Positions 26,147 to 35,338 of a stretch of 64,000 nt of DNA are shown piece after piece. The notes under the pieces were generated by a model, which was given only the letters and a program-made list of their open reading frames with translations, was not told where the DNA came from and did not search any database. Source of the stretch: Bacillus sp. RAR_GA_16. GTDB taxonomy: Bacteria > Bacillota > Bacilli > Bacillales > Guptibacillaceae. A program made the translations under genes and the position numbers. Positions within the stretch are counted from its first letter, which is position 1, and every line of letters starts with the position of its first letter. The stretch is from positions 1 through 64,000 of the forward strand of contig NZ_JAIUKZ010000010.1 of assembly GCF_020165985.1 (NCBI RefSeq). Reading direction: 5' to 3'.

Positions 26147-27331
26147 ATGAACAATGACAATCAAACACCATGGCAACAAATAGATTTCACGCTTTTGTTC
26201 TTTGTATTTCTTCTGATGTGTATCAGTACTGTTGCCATTTACAGCGCGCAGGCTTCACTACCCGGAGAATTAAAAAACTTTAACTTTGCAGGAAGACAGC
26301 TTACATGGTATTTCGTAGGTGCGTTCGTGCTTTCTCTTACACTGGTCATTGATTTTGATCGTTTCAGACAGCTTTCATGGTATCTCTACGGATTTGGGAT
26401 TCTTCTTCTGCTTTTACTAGCTGTCAGTCCTGAGTTTATTGGAAGTTATCAAATCGCACCAATTCGAAACGGTGCTAAAAGTTGGTTTGTCCTTCCTGGT
26501 CTCGGAAGTGTGCAACCCTCTGAATTTATGAAGATTTTCTTAATCATCACGATTGCTTCAGCATCTGTTTCGCATCATGAAAAAAATCCAACAAAAACCA
26601 TTCAAACGGATCTGATCTTATTGGCAAAGATTTTCGGCATTGCAGCAGCTCCCTTACTTATTGTGATGGCTCAGCCCGACCTTGGGACCGCAATGGTATT
26701 CACTGCGATCGTCGTTAGTATTACGCTAGTATCTGGTGTACGTTGGAGACTTCTTTCGCTTTTAAGTTTAATAGGAGTCGCTGGGGTTTCGGCATTAGTG
26801 TTTATCTTCTTCAAGTTTCCGGCATTTTTTAAAGCGTACTTACTTGATGAGTATCAACTTGCTCGTTTTTACGGCTGGCTAGCTCCTGAAGAATATGCTG
26901 ATGCTGGATATCAAGCGACAAAAGCCATTCTTGCCATTGGCTCAGGTAAATTAGAAGGAAAAGGATATGCTGATGGAACGGTTTATTTCCCTGAAGCACA
27001 TACGGATTTTATTTTCGCCGTTATTGGTGAAGAATTTGGTTTTATTGGAGCAAGTATTACGATTTCCATATTCTTTATGCTCATTTACCGCATGATCCAT
27101 ACAGCTCTTGAGAGCAATGAATCATTTGGAAGCTACCTTTGTGCAGGAGTTATTGGAATGCTGACATTCCAGGTATTCCAAAACATCGGAATGACGATTC
27201 GGATCCTCCCCATTACGGGAATTCCATTACCTTTTGTCAGTTATGGAGGAAGTGCCCTCTTAACCTACATGATTGCAGTTGGTCTTGTCTTAAACGTTCG
27301 GTCACGAACGAAAACGTATATGTTTGAATAA
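26147..27331 (+). CDS. FtsW/RodA/SpoVE family peptidoglycan polymerase, RodA-like
   Basis: A 394-aa integral membrane SEDS glycosyltransferase with about ten transmembrane segments. Signature blocks: GAKSWFVLPGLGSVQPSEFMK (split GAKSWFVLPG, about residues 107-116, and QPSEFMK, about 120-126), AQPDLGTAMVF (about 177-187), the catalytic-loop Asp in EAHTDFIFAVIGEEFGF and the C-terminal GIPLPFVSYGGSALL. It polymerises lipid II in the membrane. RodA-like is favoured by the HTDFIFAVIGEE and SYGGS context, but FtsW or SpoVE cannot be excluded. Single-gene unit with its own terminator; ATG at 26147 follows AGAAAGGAT. Confidence 0.88.
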   Translation: MNNDNQTPWQQIDFTLLFFVFLLMCISTVAIYSAQASLPGELKNFNFAGRQLTWYFVGAFVLSLTLVIDFDRFRQLSWYLYGFGILLLLLLAVSPEFIGSYQIAPIRNGAKSWFVLPGLGSVQPSEFMKIFLIITIASASVSHHEKNPTKTIQTDLILLAKIFGIAAAPLLIVMAQPDLGTAMVFTAIVVSITLVSGVRWRLLSLLSLIGVAGVSALVFIFFKFPAFFKAYLLDEYQLARFYGWLAPEEYADAGYQATKAILAIGSGKLEGKGYADGTVYFPEAHTDFIFAVIGEEFGFIGASITISIFFMLIYRMIHTALESNESFGSYLCAGVIGMLTFQVFQNIGMTIRILPITGIPLPFVSYGGSALLTYMIAVGLVLNVRSRTKTYMFE

Positions 27332-27357
27332 CCTGCCACCCGGGCAGGTTATTTTTT
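27328..27357 (+). terminator. Intrinsic terminator of the rodA-like gene
   Basis: AACCTGCC and GGCAGGTT pair across ACCCG, followed by ATTTTTT. Confidence 0.88.
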
Positions 27358-27422
27358 ATGTGAGTGATGATACTCATTGAAACATTAGGGGAAAGTTAGA
27401 AAAGAGAAGGAGGGAAAGAGAA

Positions 27423-28157
27423 TTGTACGATATTATTAGTGATATTCATGGATGTTATGAGGAAATGAAGACGCTCACGGAGCAGCTTGGCTACACTTGG
27501 AAAAGCGGTGTTCCCCTTCACCCCAATGGCAGAAAACTTGTTTTCCCCGGAGATATCACAGACCGCGGTAAAAACTCTCTGGCGGTTGTTGAGATCGTAA
27601 CAAAACTTGTGACAGCGGGTCAGGCATTCTATTGCCCTGGAAATCATTGTAACAAGTTCTATCGCTATTTAATTGGTAGAAACGTCCAACAAACCCATGG
27701 ACTTGAGACTACCGTCGCTGAACTTAAATCCCTCTCTAAGAAAGAACGAACAGCCTTAACAGATTCGTTTATTTCTTTATATGAGAACGCCCCGCTTTAT
27801 TTGTCCCTTGATGATGGTGAATTAATTGCGGCGCACGCTGGCATACCAGAGAAATACATTGGACAAGTAGGAAAAAAGGTTAAAACGTTCGTTCTTTATG
27901 GTGACATTACTGGGGAATCCCATCCAAACGGAATGCCAATTCGTAAAGACTGGGCAAGTCAATATGAGGGGAGTGCGCTCATCGTCTATGGTCACACTCC
28001 CGCTAGAGAACCAAGGTGGGTTAATCATACTGTGAATATTGATACCGGCTGCGTCTTTGGTGGGAAATTAACAGCGCTTAGCTATCCCGAGTTGAAAACG
28101 ACATCGGTCCCGTCCTCCATGCCTTACATCGCAAAGAAATTCACATCCTTTCAGTAA
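27423..28157 (+). CDS. prpE: Bis(5'-nucleosyl)-tetraphosphatase/phosphoprotein phosphatase PrpE
   Basis: A metallophosphoesterase of the PPP family, 244 aa. The metal-binding motifs are all visible: SDIHGCYEE (about residues 6-14), FPGDITDRG (about 41-49), CPGNHCNKF (about 76-84), and later His in AAHAGIPE and [10 protein letters not shown]. It starts at TTG 27423 with GAAGGAGGGAAAGAGAA upstream; no ATG in frame precedes it. B. subtilis PrpE is known to act on Ap4A and phosphotyrosine and to affect spore germination. The gene converges with the pseudouridine synthase gene, the two ends overlapping by 17 bp. Confidence 0.93.
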   Translation: MYDIISDIHGCYEEMKTLTEQLGYTWKSGVPLHPNGRKLVFPGDITDRGKNSLAVVEIVTKLVTAGQAFYCPGNHCNKFYRYLIGRNVQQTHGLETTVAELKSLSKKERTALTDSFISLYENAPLYLSLDDGELIAAHAGIPEKYIGQVGKKVKTFVLYGDITGESHPNGMPIRKDWASQYEGSALIVYGHTPAREPRWVNHTVNIDTGCVFGGKLTALSYPELKTTSVPSSMPYIAKKFTSFQ

Positions 28158-29028
28158 GAGTTCTCATATCATCATCAAGCTCCGCTTCAAATCGGAGCTT
28201 TTTCTGTAGGAAAGGATGATAAAACTCAAGCTCGGCACTATGTAACGCCTGTCTTGAGATAAGGTCCTTCGATCCTCCATAAAGGTCATCACCTAACAGT
28301 GGATGATCTAAATAAGCCATATGCACTCTAATTTGGTGCGTCCGTCCTGTTTGTAAGGAAAGTTGAAGAAGTGAGAAACAGCTGGATCGTTTGATGGTGT
28401 GATAGCGTGTTAATGCATATTGCCCATCAGGACGAACTGTTCTTTCAATAATACTGCCTTCCTTTCTTCCGATCGGTGCTTCTACCTCTCCTTGCCCTTC
28501 TATTTCACCATGAACAAGTGCTAAATAAGATCGTTTCATTTCTTTCCTTTTCTGCTGCTGCGAAAGGAGGTCATGAGCATACCGATGTTTCGCAAATAGA
28601 ACGAGGCCGGACGTATCGCGATCGAGGCGATTAACAACATGAATGGTCCCCTTCCATTTGTTTTTTTGATAATAATACAACACTCCTTCCGCTAAGGATT
28701 CTGTTGAGTGGCGAGAAGGGATCGTGGGAAGATTCGCTTGCTTATTAATCAGTAAAAAATGGTCATCTTCATAGCAAATCCGTAGCGGCACATCTTTTGG
28801 TACCATTGTTTCACTTACCTCTTCTTCAGGAAAAACCGCCTCCACGACATCCCCTTTACGCAAAATGGCCCGCACATTTTGTTGAATGCCATTGACCAAT
28901 AAGTCGCCTCCTTTGAATTTAATATCCGTTAACATGCTTCGAGAGATGTTTTTCTCCCTTAAAAGAAATTCTCTTAAACCCATTCCTGCTTCACTTTCTA
29001 CAACCAACCAGGTCATTTTAACTGCCAA
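28141..29028 (-). CDS. yjbO: RluA/RluD-type 23S rRNA/tRNA pseudouridine synthase
   Basis: Isomerises uridine in structured RNA. The 295-aa protein has an S4-like N-terminal region ([26 protein letters not shown], about residues 15-50), the catalytic motif [15 protein letters not shown] (Asp in RLDRDTSG, about 136-150) and [25 protein letters not shown] (split [21 protein letters not shown]). TTG at 29028 is accepted because GAGGTG lies seven bases upstream; an ATG at 29016 is possible. It is yjbO by position next to nadK and relQ. Its exact RNA target is not known from sequence. Confidence 0.9.
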   Translation of the reverse strand: MAVKMTWLVVESEAGMGLREFLLREKNISRSMLTDIKFKGGDLLVNGIQQNVRAILRKGDVVEAVFPEEEVSETMVPKDVPLRICYEDDHFLLINKQANLPTIPSRHSTESLAEGVLYYYQKNKWKGTIHVVNRLDRDTSGLVLFAKHRYAHDLLSQQQKRKEMKRSYLALVHGEIEGQGEVEAPIGRKEGSIIERTVRPDGQYALTRYHTIKRSSCFSLLQLSLQTGRTHQIRVHMAYLDHPLLGDDLYGGSKDLISRQALHSAELEFYHPFLQKKLRFEAELDDDMRTLTERM

Positions 29029-29054
29029 TCAAACACACCTCATCTTTCAATTAG

Positions 29055-29091
29055 AAAAAAACAGCACCGCTCAAATGTTGAACAGTACTGT
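29055..29091 (-). terminator. Intrinsic terminator of nadK
   Basis: On the minus strand ACAGTACTGTTCAA pairs with TTGAGCGGTGCTGT (all Watson-Crick or wobble), then TTTTTTT. Confidence 0.85.
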
Positions 29092-29097
29092 CTGTCT

Positions 29098-29898
29098 TTA
29101 ATACACTTCATCTACAAAAGACTCTTTTACCCTTTTCCAAAACGGAAACGGTCTGAAACGTGCGAAACGCACTTTCTCTTCAGCCACTCGATATTGAATT
29201 GACTTCACATCTTTTTGGAGGAGGAAAAGATGATCGATTGTAATTTGAAAATCAGCGTCGTTAACAGGTCTTAAAAGACAAGTATGATGCTGAGGAAGAA
29301 CAAGTGGTGAGCCAACCGTACGGAAGACGCGATTATTAATCGACGCCATTTCAGAAAGCTGGATCGATGGAAGCGCCGGATGAATGATCGCTCCTCCTAG
29401 TGCTTTATTATAAGCGGTACTACCGGACGGCGTTGAAATGCAAAGTCCATCACCACGAAAGGTCTCAAACAAATCACCTTTAATTTCCACATTCATGACA
29501 AGTGACCCTTCTACACTCTTTACCGTACATTCATTAAGGGCAAGATACCGATTTTCTTTCGAACTATTCAAATAACGAACGGTCACTTCAAGTAAAGGAT
29601 ATTCCACAATCTGAAATGGCGTTCTTGCAATATGAATGACCAGCTTTTCGACTTCTTCAGGAGTCCAATCAGCGTAAAAACCGAGGTGCCCGGTATGAAC
29701 ACCAACAAACGCTGTATCTGCCAGTCGGTCCTGGTAATGATGAAAAGCATGAAGTAGCGTTCCATCCCCACCAACTGAAATCACAATATCTGGTTCTGCT
29801 TCATCATAATCCAGGTCAAAATCACGCAAATAATTTTTAATTCGCTGCTGAAGTTGATTGGAGGTTTGATCCCCTTTGGACTTTACCGCAAATTTCAC
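29098..29898 (-). CDS. nadK: NAD kinase
   Basis: Phosphorylates NAD to NADP with ATP or inorganic polyphosphate. The 266-aa protein starts [11 protein letters not shown] at GTG 29898 (GAGGTG upstream), the size and N terminus of B. subtilis NadF; a longer in-frame extension to 30012 overlaps relQ and is spurious. Catalytic [10 protein letters not shown] (about residues 44-53), LNECTVK (about 121-127) and [15 protein letters not shown] (about 157-171) are present. It lies 19 bp after relQ in the same direction and is closed by its own terminator. Confidence 0.95.
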   Translation of the reverse strand: MKFAVKSKGDQTSNQLQQRIKNYLRDFDLDYDEAEPDIVISVGGDGTLLHAFHHYQDRLADTAFVGVHTGHLGFYADWTPEEVEKLVIHIARTPFQIVEYPLLEVTVRYLNSSKENRYLALNECTVKSVEGSLVMNVEIKGDLFETFRGDGLCISTPSGSTAYNKALGGAIIHPALPSIQLSEMASINNRVFRTVGSPLVLPQHHTCLLRPVNDADFQITIDHLFLLQKDVKSIQYRVAEEKVRFARFRPFPFWKRVKESFVDEVY

Positions 29899-29917
29899 TA
29901 TAGGCACCTCGTCTACT

Positions 29918-30559
29918 TTAGTTTTCAGCTTTCTTTTGTTCGTTTTCTTTCTTTTGCATAAACACTTTTTGGGCTTCCTTAATCTCACCACGTATTTCAG
30001 ACATCTCGTCATCTAGTTTAGAAGCGGCTTCAGCTGCACGCTGAAGACGCTTTTTAACGTCTTCTGGAATTTTCTTGTTGTACTTATAATTAAGCGAATG
30101 CTCTATTGTTGCCCAGAAATTCATCGCTAATGTGCGTATCTGAATTTCAACAAGAAGAATTTGTTCACCTTGAATGGTTTGAACGGGATATTGTACCACC
30201 ACATGATAAGAACGGTAGCCACTTACTTTTTGATTTGTCACATAGTCGCGTTCTTCGATGATATCGAAGTCTTTTCTTCCCCTAAGGTGATGAATGACTT
30301 TATTAATATCCTCCACAAACTGGCACATGACCCGCACCCCTGCAATGTCATGCATCTCCTCTTGCAACCGGTCGAGCGAAATCTGTTTATTCTTTGCCTT
30401 ATCAAGAATACTCGAAATAGGTTTCACTCGTCCCGTAACAAATTCTACAGGAGAATGATCATCCGCTTTTTCGAATTGCTCACGGAGACCTTTTAATTTT
30501 ATTTTTAGCTCATTGACTGCTTGTTTATATGGCGCTAAAAATTCTTCCCAATTTTTCAT
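29918..30559 (-). CDS. relQ: (p)ppGpp synthetase, small alarmone synthetase RelQ
   Basis: A 213-aa synthetase that transfers pyrophosphate from ATP to GDP/GTP. It has [13 protein letters not shown] (about residues 43-55), [11 protein letters not shown] (about 71-81), [10 protein letters not shown] (about 112-121; the Gly-x-Arg-x-Tyr substrate motif), [23 protein letters not shown] (split [13 protein letters not shown] and [10 protein letters not shown]) and a long helical, charged C terminus (about 165-213) that in RelQ helps tetramerise. No hydrolase domain. B. subtilis SasB/YjbM is the orthologue by position. Located in the same run as YjbL and nadK. Confidence 0.95.
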   Translation of the reverse strand: MKNWEEFLAPYKQAVNELKIKLKGLREQFEKADDHSPVEFVTGRVKPISSILDKAKNKQISLDRLQEEMHDIAGVRVMCQFVEDINKVIHHLRGRKDFDIIEERDYVTNQKVSGYRSYHVVVQYPVQTIQGEQILLVEIQIRTLAMNFWATIEHSLNYKYNKKIPEDVKKRLQRAAEAASKLDDEMSEIRGEIKEAQKVFMQKKENEQKKAEN

Positions 30560-30585
30560 CCAACCACCACCAACGACAATATCTA

Positions 30586-30966
30586 TTATGAAGCTGTTAG
30601 AAAGACTTTCTCAACAGCTTGATTCATATCTTCTCCATAGTTTGAATTACCTTTAATATTCTCAACGAGGTAGCCAAGTTCCTCTTTTAGGTCAACAAGT
30701 TCTAATGTCGAACCTTGTTCTGAAGTGACAATGACGCTCACATCCTGTTCAAGCACATTTGCAAGCATTGGCCAAACTTCTTCCTGGAATCGAATGTATG
30801 TATATCCTTCTCCTCCGTCAAGTAAATAAACAAATGATAAAGAGTCTGAATCGACTAGCATATTGCCTGTTGCTGAATAAACACTTAGATCGACATTTTC
30901 ATTCAAACCAAAGGTAAGTGTGTGATCCGTTAATTCCCCTGTTATGATGTAGTATTGTTGTGGCAC
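30586..30966 (-). CDS. yjbL: UPF0738 family protein YjbL
   Basis: A 126-aa protein with unknown function. GTG at 30966 is preferred over 30993 because AGGAGAGG lies five bases ahead, and the resulting length fits the family (about 122). Recognisable family stretches are GNMLVDSDSLSFVYLLDG (about residues 33-50), QEEVWPMLA, and the ending LGYLVENIKGNSNYGEDM (split by me as LVENIKGN and NYGEDM). It is yjbL by position between relQ and yjbK. No signal peptide or membrane segment. Confidence 0.85.
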   Translation of the reverse strand: MPQQYYIITGELTDHTLTFGLNENVDLSVYSATGNMLVDSDSLSFVYLLDGGEGYTYIRFQEEVWPMLANVLEQDVSVIVTSEQGSTLELVDLKEELGYLVENIKGNSNYGEDMNQAVEKVFLTAS

Positions 30967-31105
30967 AAATACCTCTCCTCTCTGTCTGTCCATTATGTAT
31001 CCCTTCTAGTTTATCATAATGCAATGGAGGATTTCATCGTTGTTGTTCTGATTCAAGACATATGCCATAATTCTTTTATATCCAATGAAAATGGAGGACT
31101 CATAC

Positions 31106-31681
31106 TTGGCACAAGAACTTGAAATAGAATTTAAAAATATGCTTACAAAAGAAGAATATTCTTTTTTGCTTACGACCTATGAGTTAGAAAATGACATCAA
31201 AACGCAAACAAATGACTATTTTGATACATCTGATTTTCTAATAAGAGAAAAAGGGGCGGCTCTGCGCGTTCGAAATAAAAAAGCGTCGCTTGTCTTAACG
31301 TTAAAACAACCCGCTGACGAAGGTTTACTTGAAACACATCAGTCCATTTCACATGAAACCTTTGAGGAAATGAAGAAAAATGGCGCTTTACCTGAAGGAG
31401 AGGTGCTATCGCAACTTCAAGAGCTTGGTATTCATGACCAGCTTCACCATCTAGGACGATTAACAACACACCGTGCAGAATTTGCTACGGATAATGGACT
31501 CCTCGTTCTTGATCATAGCGAATACCTGAACCGAGAAGATTTTGAGCTTGAATTTGAAGTAAGTGCCTTTGAAGCCGGAGAACGTGCTTTTCATCACCTC
31601 CTTCAGCAACATCAGATCCCAAAGCGAGCAGCAAAAAACAAGATTCTCCGCTTCTTTCTTGCCTCACAAGAACAGGCCTAA
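31106..31681 (+). CDS. yjbK: CYTH domain protein YjbK (triphosphate tunnel enzyme family)
   Basis: A 191-aa CYTH protein. It starts MAQELEIEFKNML at TTG 31106 (GGAGG eight bases upstream), which places the signature ExExK motif (EIEFK, residues about 6-10) at the usual N-terminal place; an ATG at 31085 would add seven residues. Further conserved acidic/basic tunnel residues are visible in ALRVRNKKASLVLTLKQP (about 51-68) and LDHSEYLNREDFELEFEV (about 138-155). CYTH enzymes act on triphosphates with Mg2+. Substrate unknown. It diverges from the yjbL-relQ genes. Confidence 0.9.
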   Translation: MAQELEIEFKNMLTKEEYSFLLTTYELENDIKTQTNDYFDTSDFLIREKGAALRVRNKKASLVLTLKQPADEGLLETHQSISHETFEEMKKNGALPEGEVLSQLQELGIHDQLHHLGRLTTHRAEFATDNGLLVLDHSEYLNREDFELEFEVSAFEAGERAFHHLLQQHQIPKRAAKNKILRFFLASQEQA

Positions 31682-31699
31682 CCAACCTGTTCTTTTTTT
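31670..31699 (+). terminator. Intrinsic terminator overlapping the end of yjbK
   Basis: GAACAGG and CCTGTTC pair across the stop codon region, followed by TTTTTTTT. Confidence 0.85.
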
Positions 31700-31797
31700 T
31701 ATGGCAATGATTTCAAATCGGATTATTTGCTGTTATGTAGGGAGGTTGCTAAAATGAAATTGAAATAAGGTTCTACCTGCCAAAGGGGAAAATCATT

Positions 31798-32193
31798 ATG
31801 AAGCAAAACATGTATGATCATATTGGCGGTGCACAGCTAGAACAGCTTGTGACTGCTTTTTATAATCGGGTTGCGAAGCACCCCGAATTACAATCAATCT
31901 TTCCAGAAGATTTAACTGAAACAGCTCGAAAACAAACGCAATTCCTAACTCAATTTCTTGGAGGTCCTCCTCTATATTCAGAAGAACATGGGCATCCTAT
32001 GCTTAGAGCGAGACACCTCCCATTTGAAATTACGCCGAGACGCGCAACAGCATGGCTTACATGCATGCAAGAAGCGATGGATGAGGTACAACTAGACGAA
32101 GAATTACGAGAACATCTATTAACACGTTTAACGTTCACTGCCCATCACATGGTTAACTCGGGTGATCAGGAAGAGAAAGGAGAATCGAATTGA
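31798..32193 (+). CDS. yjbI: Truncated hemoglobin (group II, YjbI)
   Basis: A 131-aa heme globin of the trHbO group. Proximal His is in RARHLPFEI (about residue 73), the group signature QFLGGPPLYSEEHG (about 51-64) with its Tyr/Trp pocket and the conserved MYDHIGG N terminus are present. It binds O2 and may act in redox or nitrosative stress. The stop overlaps the spxH start by 4 bp, so they are translated together. ATG at 31798 follows CAAAGGGGAAAATCATT. In B. subtilis yjbI-yjbH are also coupled. Confidence 0.92.
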   Translation: MKQNMYDHIGGAQLEQLVTAFYNRVAKHPELQSIFPEDLTETARKQTQFLTQFLGGPPLYSEEHGHPMLRARHLPFEITPRRATAWLTCMQEAMDEVQLDEELREHLLTRLTFTAHHMVNSGDQEEKGESN

Positions 32194-33113
32194 CGCCGAA
32201 TGTTACTGGTTCCTATTGCGATTCTTACAATCCAAATGGACAATCCGATGTAGCTTGTACAGCCCAGACTCAAAAGGGCAAACCGATTGAAATTTATTCA
32301 TTTATCGACCCGCTCTGTCCTGACTGCTGGGGTCTAGAGCCCATCATAAAAAAACTACAGCTTGAATATGGACATACTTTTCGCATCCGACACCTTGTTG
32401 GAGGCAATATTAAAACATTTAACTCGTTTAAACGAAAAAATGAAGGAATTACAACGCACGCTGATGTAGCTGAACGCTGGGAACGCACTGCCAGCCGCTC
32501 TGGCATGTCCTGTGACGGGGATTTATGGTATGAGGACCCTATGGATACCCCTTATATCGCATCGATTGCGATAAAGGCAGCAGAACTACAGGGGAAGCTC
32601 CCTGGCTTTAACTTCCTTCGCAAAATGAGAGAGTTGCTTTTTATACAGAAGCAAAATATGACGAAAGAAGAAAATCTCGTTCAAGCCGCAAAAGAAACCG
32701 GTCTTGACGTTCACGAATTTCAGAAAGACCTTCATTCACAAGCGGCCGTAAAAGCTTTTCAGTGCGATTTGAAAATTTCGTCTGAGATGGAAGTGAACGA
32801 ACTACCAACGCTCGTCTTCTTCAATGAAAATATTGAAGAAGAAGGCCTGAAGATTACAGGTCTTTATGAATATGACGTGTACGTTCGAATTCTGACCGAA
32901 ATGTTGAAGACAAAGCCGACGCCAGAACCGCTTCCGTCTTTAGATGCGTTTATGGATCGCTATCGGTTTGTCGCAACAAAAGAAGTCGCTGTCGTGTACG
33001 ATATGACTTGTGAAGAAGCTGACGCAGCCATGAAGAAGCTTGCCCTAAAGCAAAAAGTTGAGAAAGTACCTGCTAAACACGGCTCTTTCTGGCGCACTGT
33101 TACAAATGGATAA
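32190..33113 (+). CDS. spxH: ClpXP adaptor for Spx, DsbA-like thioredoxin-fold protein
   Basis: Binds Spx and delivers it to ClpXP. The 307-aa protein starts at TTG 32190 with AAAGGAG seven bases upstream, overlapping the yjbI stop. It has a DsbA-type CPDC motif (Cys43-Cys46 in DPLCPDCWGLEP), several extra cysteines near the N terminus (Cys10, Cys23), and the inserted helical domain followed by ELPTLVFFNE (about residues 208-217; cis-Pro loop). Substrate Spx is encoded in the same region (38343). YjbH is the B. subtilis name. The terminator after it is very strong. Confidence 0.93.
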   Translation: MTPNVTGSYCDSYNPNGQSDVACTAQTQKGKPIEIYSFIDPLCPDCWGLEPIIKKLQLEYGHTFRIRHLVGGNIKTFNSFKRKNEGITTHADVAERWERTASRSGMSCDGDLWYEDPMDTPYIASIAIKAAELQGKLPGFNFLRKMRELLFIQKQNMTKEENLVQAAKETGLDVHEFQKDLHSQAAVKAFQCDLKISSEMEVNELPTLVFFNENIEEEGLKITGLYEYDVYVRILTEMLKTKPTPEPLPSLDAFMDRYRFVATKEVAVVYDMTCEEADAAMKKLALKQKVEKVPAKHGSFWRTVTNG

Positions 33114-33117
33114 GATC

Positions 33118-33155
33118 AAAAAAGGAATGGTGTCGTGAGCACCATTCCTTTTTTG
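33118..33155 (+). terminator. Intrinsic terminator of yjbI-spxH
   Basis: AAAAAAGGAATGGTG pairs with CACCATTCCTTTTTT around TCGTGAG. Confidence 0.92.
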
Positions 33156-33213
33156 CTTTTTCTAACCGGTATAAGTAAACAAAGATTTCATACGTATAAC
33201 ACGAGGAGGGAAA

Positions 33214-33393
33214 ATGATGCGCTTTTATCTGTTCATCGGTGTTCTGTTTATCGTGATTAGCTTTGTGTTGTTTATCATGGGACTACTTAAATTTCTCCCG
33301 ATTCCAATCGGATCCGCCCTTTTATTCGCTTCCATTCTCTTTACTGTTAGCCTATTCAATTCCCGTAATCAGTTTAAAGGTTTTAATCGCTAA
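33214..33393 (+). CDS. Small two-helix membrane protein
   Basis: A 59-aa protein, MMRFYLFIGVLF onwards, starting at ATG 33214 or the next codon 33217 (GAGGAGGG upstream). Two hydrophobic helices (about residues 4-24 and 32-47) around KFLPIPIG, with a basic, Asn-rich C terminus. Located between spxH and pepF, where B. subtilis carries the uncharacterised yizD. Function unknown. Confidence 0.75.
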   Translation: MMRFYLFIGVLFIVISFVLFIMGLLKFLPIPIGSALLFASILFTVSLFNSRNQFKGFNR

Positions 33394-33428
33394 AAAGGCC
33401 TTCTCCACACTGGAGAAAGCCTTTTTTA
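33393..33428. terminator. Bidirectional terminator between the small membrane gene and pepF
   Basis: AAGGCCTTCTCCA pairs with TGGAGAAAGCCTT with a CAC loop; A-run and T-run on either side. Confidence 0.9.
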
Positions 33429-35243
33429 TTAGTCTTCAAACAGTAAATTTTCCATTTCGTTTAAGATGGATTCAAAAACGTCTAACGCATCACTAATTGG
33501 CTTAGATGACGTCATATCCACTCCAGCTTTCTTTAATACTTCAATTGGATAGTCCGAGCTACCAGCTTTTAAGAAATCAATATACCTAGAGACGGCCTGA
33601 TCGCCTTCTTCAAGAATTTGATTTGATAGTGACGCAGCTGCGCTATATCCTGTCGCATACTGGAATACATAGTAGTTGTAATAGAAATGAGGAATTCTCG
33701 CCCACTCAAGCGCAATCTCTTCATCAATGACAAGATCTTCACCAAAGTACTTTTTGTTTAAGTCATAGTAAAGAGATGAAAGGAGATCAGGCGTTAGCGG
33801 CTCACCATCCTGTGCTTTTTGATGTATCATGTGCTCAAATTCAGCAAACATCGTTTGTCTGAACACTGTACCTCGGAATCCTTCTAGATAATGGTTTAAT
33901 AAGTAGAGCTTTTCTTTTTTATCTGAAGTATTTTCAAGAAGATAATGGTTTAATAACGATTCGTTCGTCGTAGAAGCCACTTCCGCTACAAAGATTGAAT
34001 AATTCGCATATGGGTATGGCTGATTTTCTCTCGTATAATAACTATGAACCGAGTGACCAAATTCATGAGCTAATGTAAACAGGTTATTCACGTTGTCTTG
34101 CCAATTCATTAGAATATAAGGACGCGTGCCGTAAGTTCCAGAAGAGTAAGCTCCACTTCGTTTGCCCACATTCTCCTGAACATCTACCCAGCGATTGGCA
34201 AAGCCTTCTTCAAGAATCCCTTTGTATTCTTCACCAAGTGGAGTTAATCCCTTTAAAATATACTCTTTCGCTTCGTTATAAGAAACTTCCATCTTTACTT
34301 CAGGGACAAGCGGTGTATACATATCATACATATGAAGCTCGTCAAGTCCAAGTGCTTTTTTCCGAAGATTGACATATCGATGTAGCAAATCAAGGCGGTT
34401 ATGAACAGTTTCTACCAGATTGTCGTAAACATCTTCTGGAATATTGTTACTATCAAGCGCAGCCTGTCTCGCGGAATCGTAGTTTCTCACTTTTGCATAA
34501 TAATTATCTTTTTTAACTGTGCCACTTAACGTAGATGCAAACGTATTTTTAAATTTACCATACGTATCATAGACTGCTTTAAATGCATCCTGTCTGACGC
34601 GACGATCACTGCTCTCAAGAAAACGAATGTAGCGTCCGTGCGTTACTTCTACTTCTTCCCCATTCTCATCTTTAATGGTTGGAAACTTCATATCTGCATT
34701 GTTCAGCATTCCAAACGTATTGCTTGAACTACTTGTTACGTCGCTAACCCCTGCAAGTATGGCTTCTTCTTCTTTTGAAAGAACGTGTGGTCGCTCTCGA
34801 TTGATTTCATCAAGGGCGTGCTCGTAAAGCTTCAGTTCTTCCTTTTCATTCAAATAGTGCTTAATCGTTTCTTCAGGTACGCTTAAAATTTCAGGAACAA
34901 CAAACGCTAACTCACTGCTTACCTGCGTTGCAAGATTCGCTGCTCGATCATTTAGCCCCTGATAATGCGAATTCGTAGTATCCTGATCATAGCGCATATG
35001 AGCGTATGTATACAGCTTACCAAGCTTCATTGTTATTTCATCCTGCTGTTGAAGAGCGCGATACAGTTTATCTGCTGACTCCGCAAGTTTTCCTTTATAT
35101 TCCTTCATTTCAGGGAGTAGCGCTTTAATTTCTTTAAATTCTTCTTCCCACTCCTGATCGCTTTCATAAATCGCTTCTAATGCCCACGTATCTTCGACCG
35201 GAATTTCGTCTCGTTTAGGTAGAGCGTTTTTTTTCTCTTCCAT
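33429..35243 (-). CDS. pepF: Oligoendopeptidase F
   Basis: A cytoplasmic zinc metallopeptidase of the M3B family, 604 aa (family about 600). The zinc site HEFGH is at residues 393-397 (LAHEFGHSVHSYYT) with a downstream Glu (NESLLNHYL region) as third ligand. The N-terminal half is the helical cap. It cleaves short peptides of about 7-17 residues. Start ATG at 35243; GGAGGTGTCGATTC lies just upstream. Neighbour of coiA as in B. subtilis. Nothing unusual seen. Confidence 0.94.
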   Translation of the reverse strand: MEEKKNALPKRDEIPVEDTWALEAIYESDQEWEEEFKEIKALLPEMKEYKGKLAESADKLYRALQQQDEITMKLGKLYTYAHMRYDQDTTNSHYQGLNDRAANLATQVSSELAFVVPEILSVPEETIKHYLNEKEELKLYEHALDEINRERPHVLSKEEEAILAGVSDVTSSSSNTFGMLNNADMKFPTIKDENGEEVEVTHGRYIRFLESSDRRVRQDAFKAVYDTYGKFKNTFASTLSGTVKKDNYYAKVRNYDSARQAALDSNNIPEDVYDNLVETVHNRLDLLHRYVNLRKKALGLDELHMYDMYTPLVPEVKMEVSYNEAKEYILKGLTPLGEEYKGILEEGFANRWVDVQENVGKRSGAYSSGTYGTRPYILMNWQDNVNNLFTLAHEFGHSVHSYYTRENQPYPYANYSIFVAEVASTTNESLLNHYLLENTSDKKEKLYLLNHYLEGFRGTVFRQTMFAEFEHMIHQKAQDGEPLTPDLLSSLYYDLNKKYFGEDLVIDEEIALEWARIPHFYYNYYVFQYATGYSAAASLSNQILEEGDQAVSRYIDFLKAGSSDYPIEVLKKAGVDMTSSKPISDALDVFESILNEMENLLFED

Positions 35244-35338
35244 GAATCGACACCTCCATCAAATGATTTCCTCACATACATTATCGTACCATATTCTCCA
35301 TATGATGCTTACAATTTCGCTCGACAAACCTTGCAAGG

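Noticed and set aside
29899-30012. N-terminal extension of nadK
   Set aside because: It overlaps relQ, is highly basic and has no counterpart; the GTG start gives the normal length.
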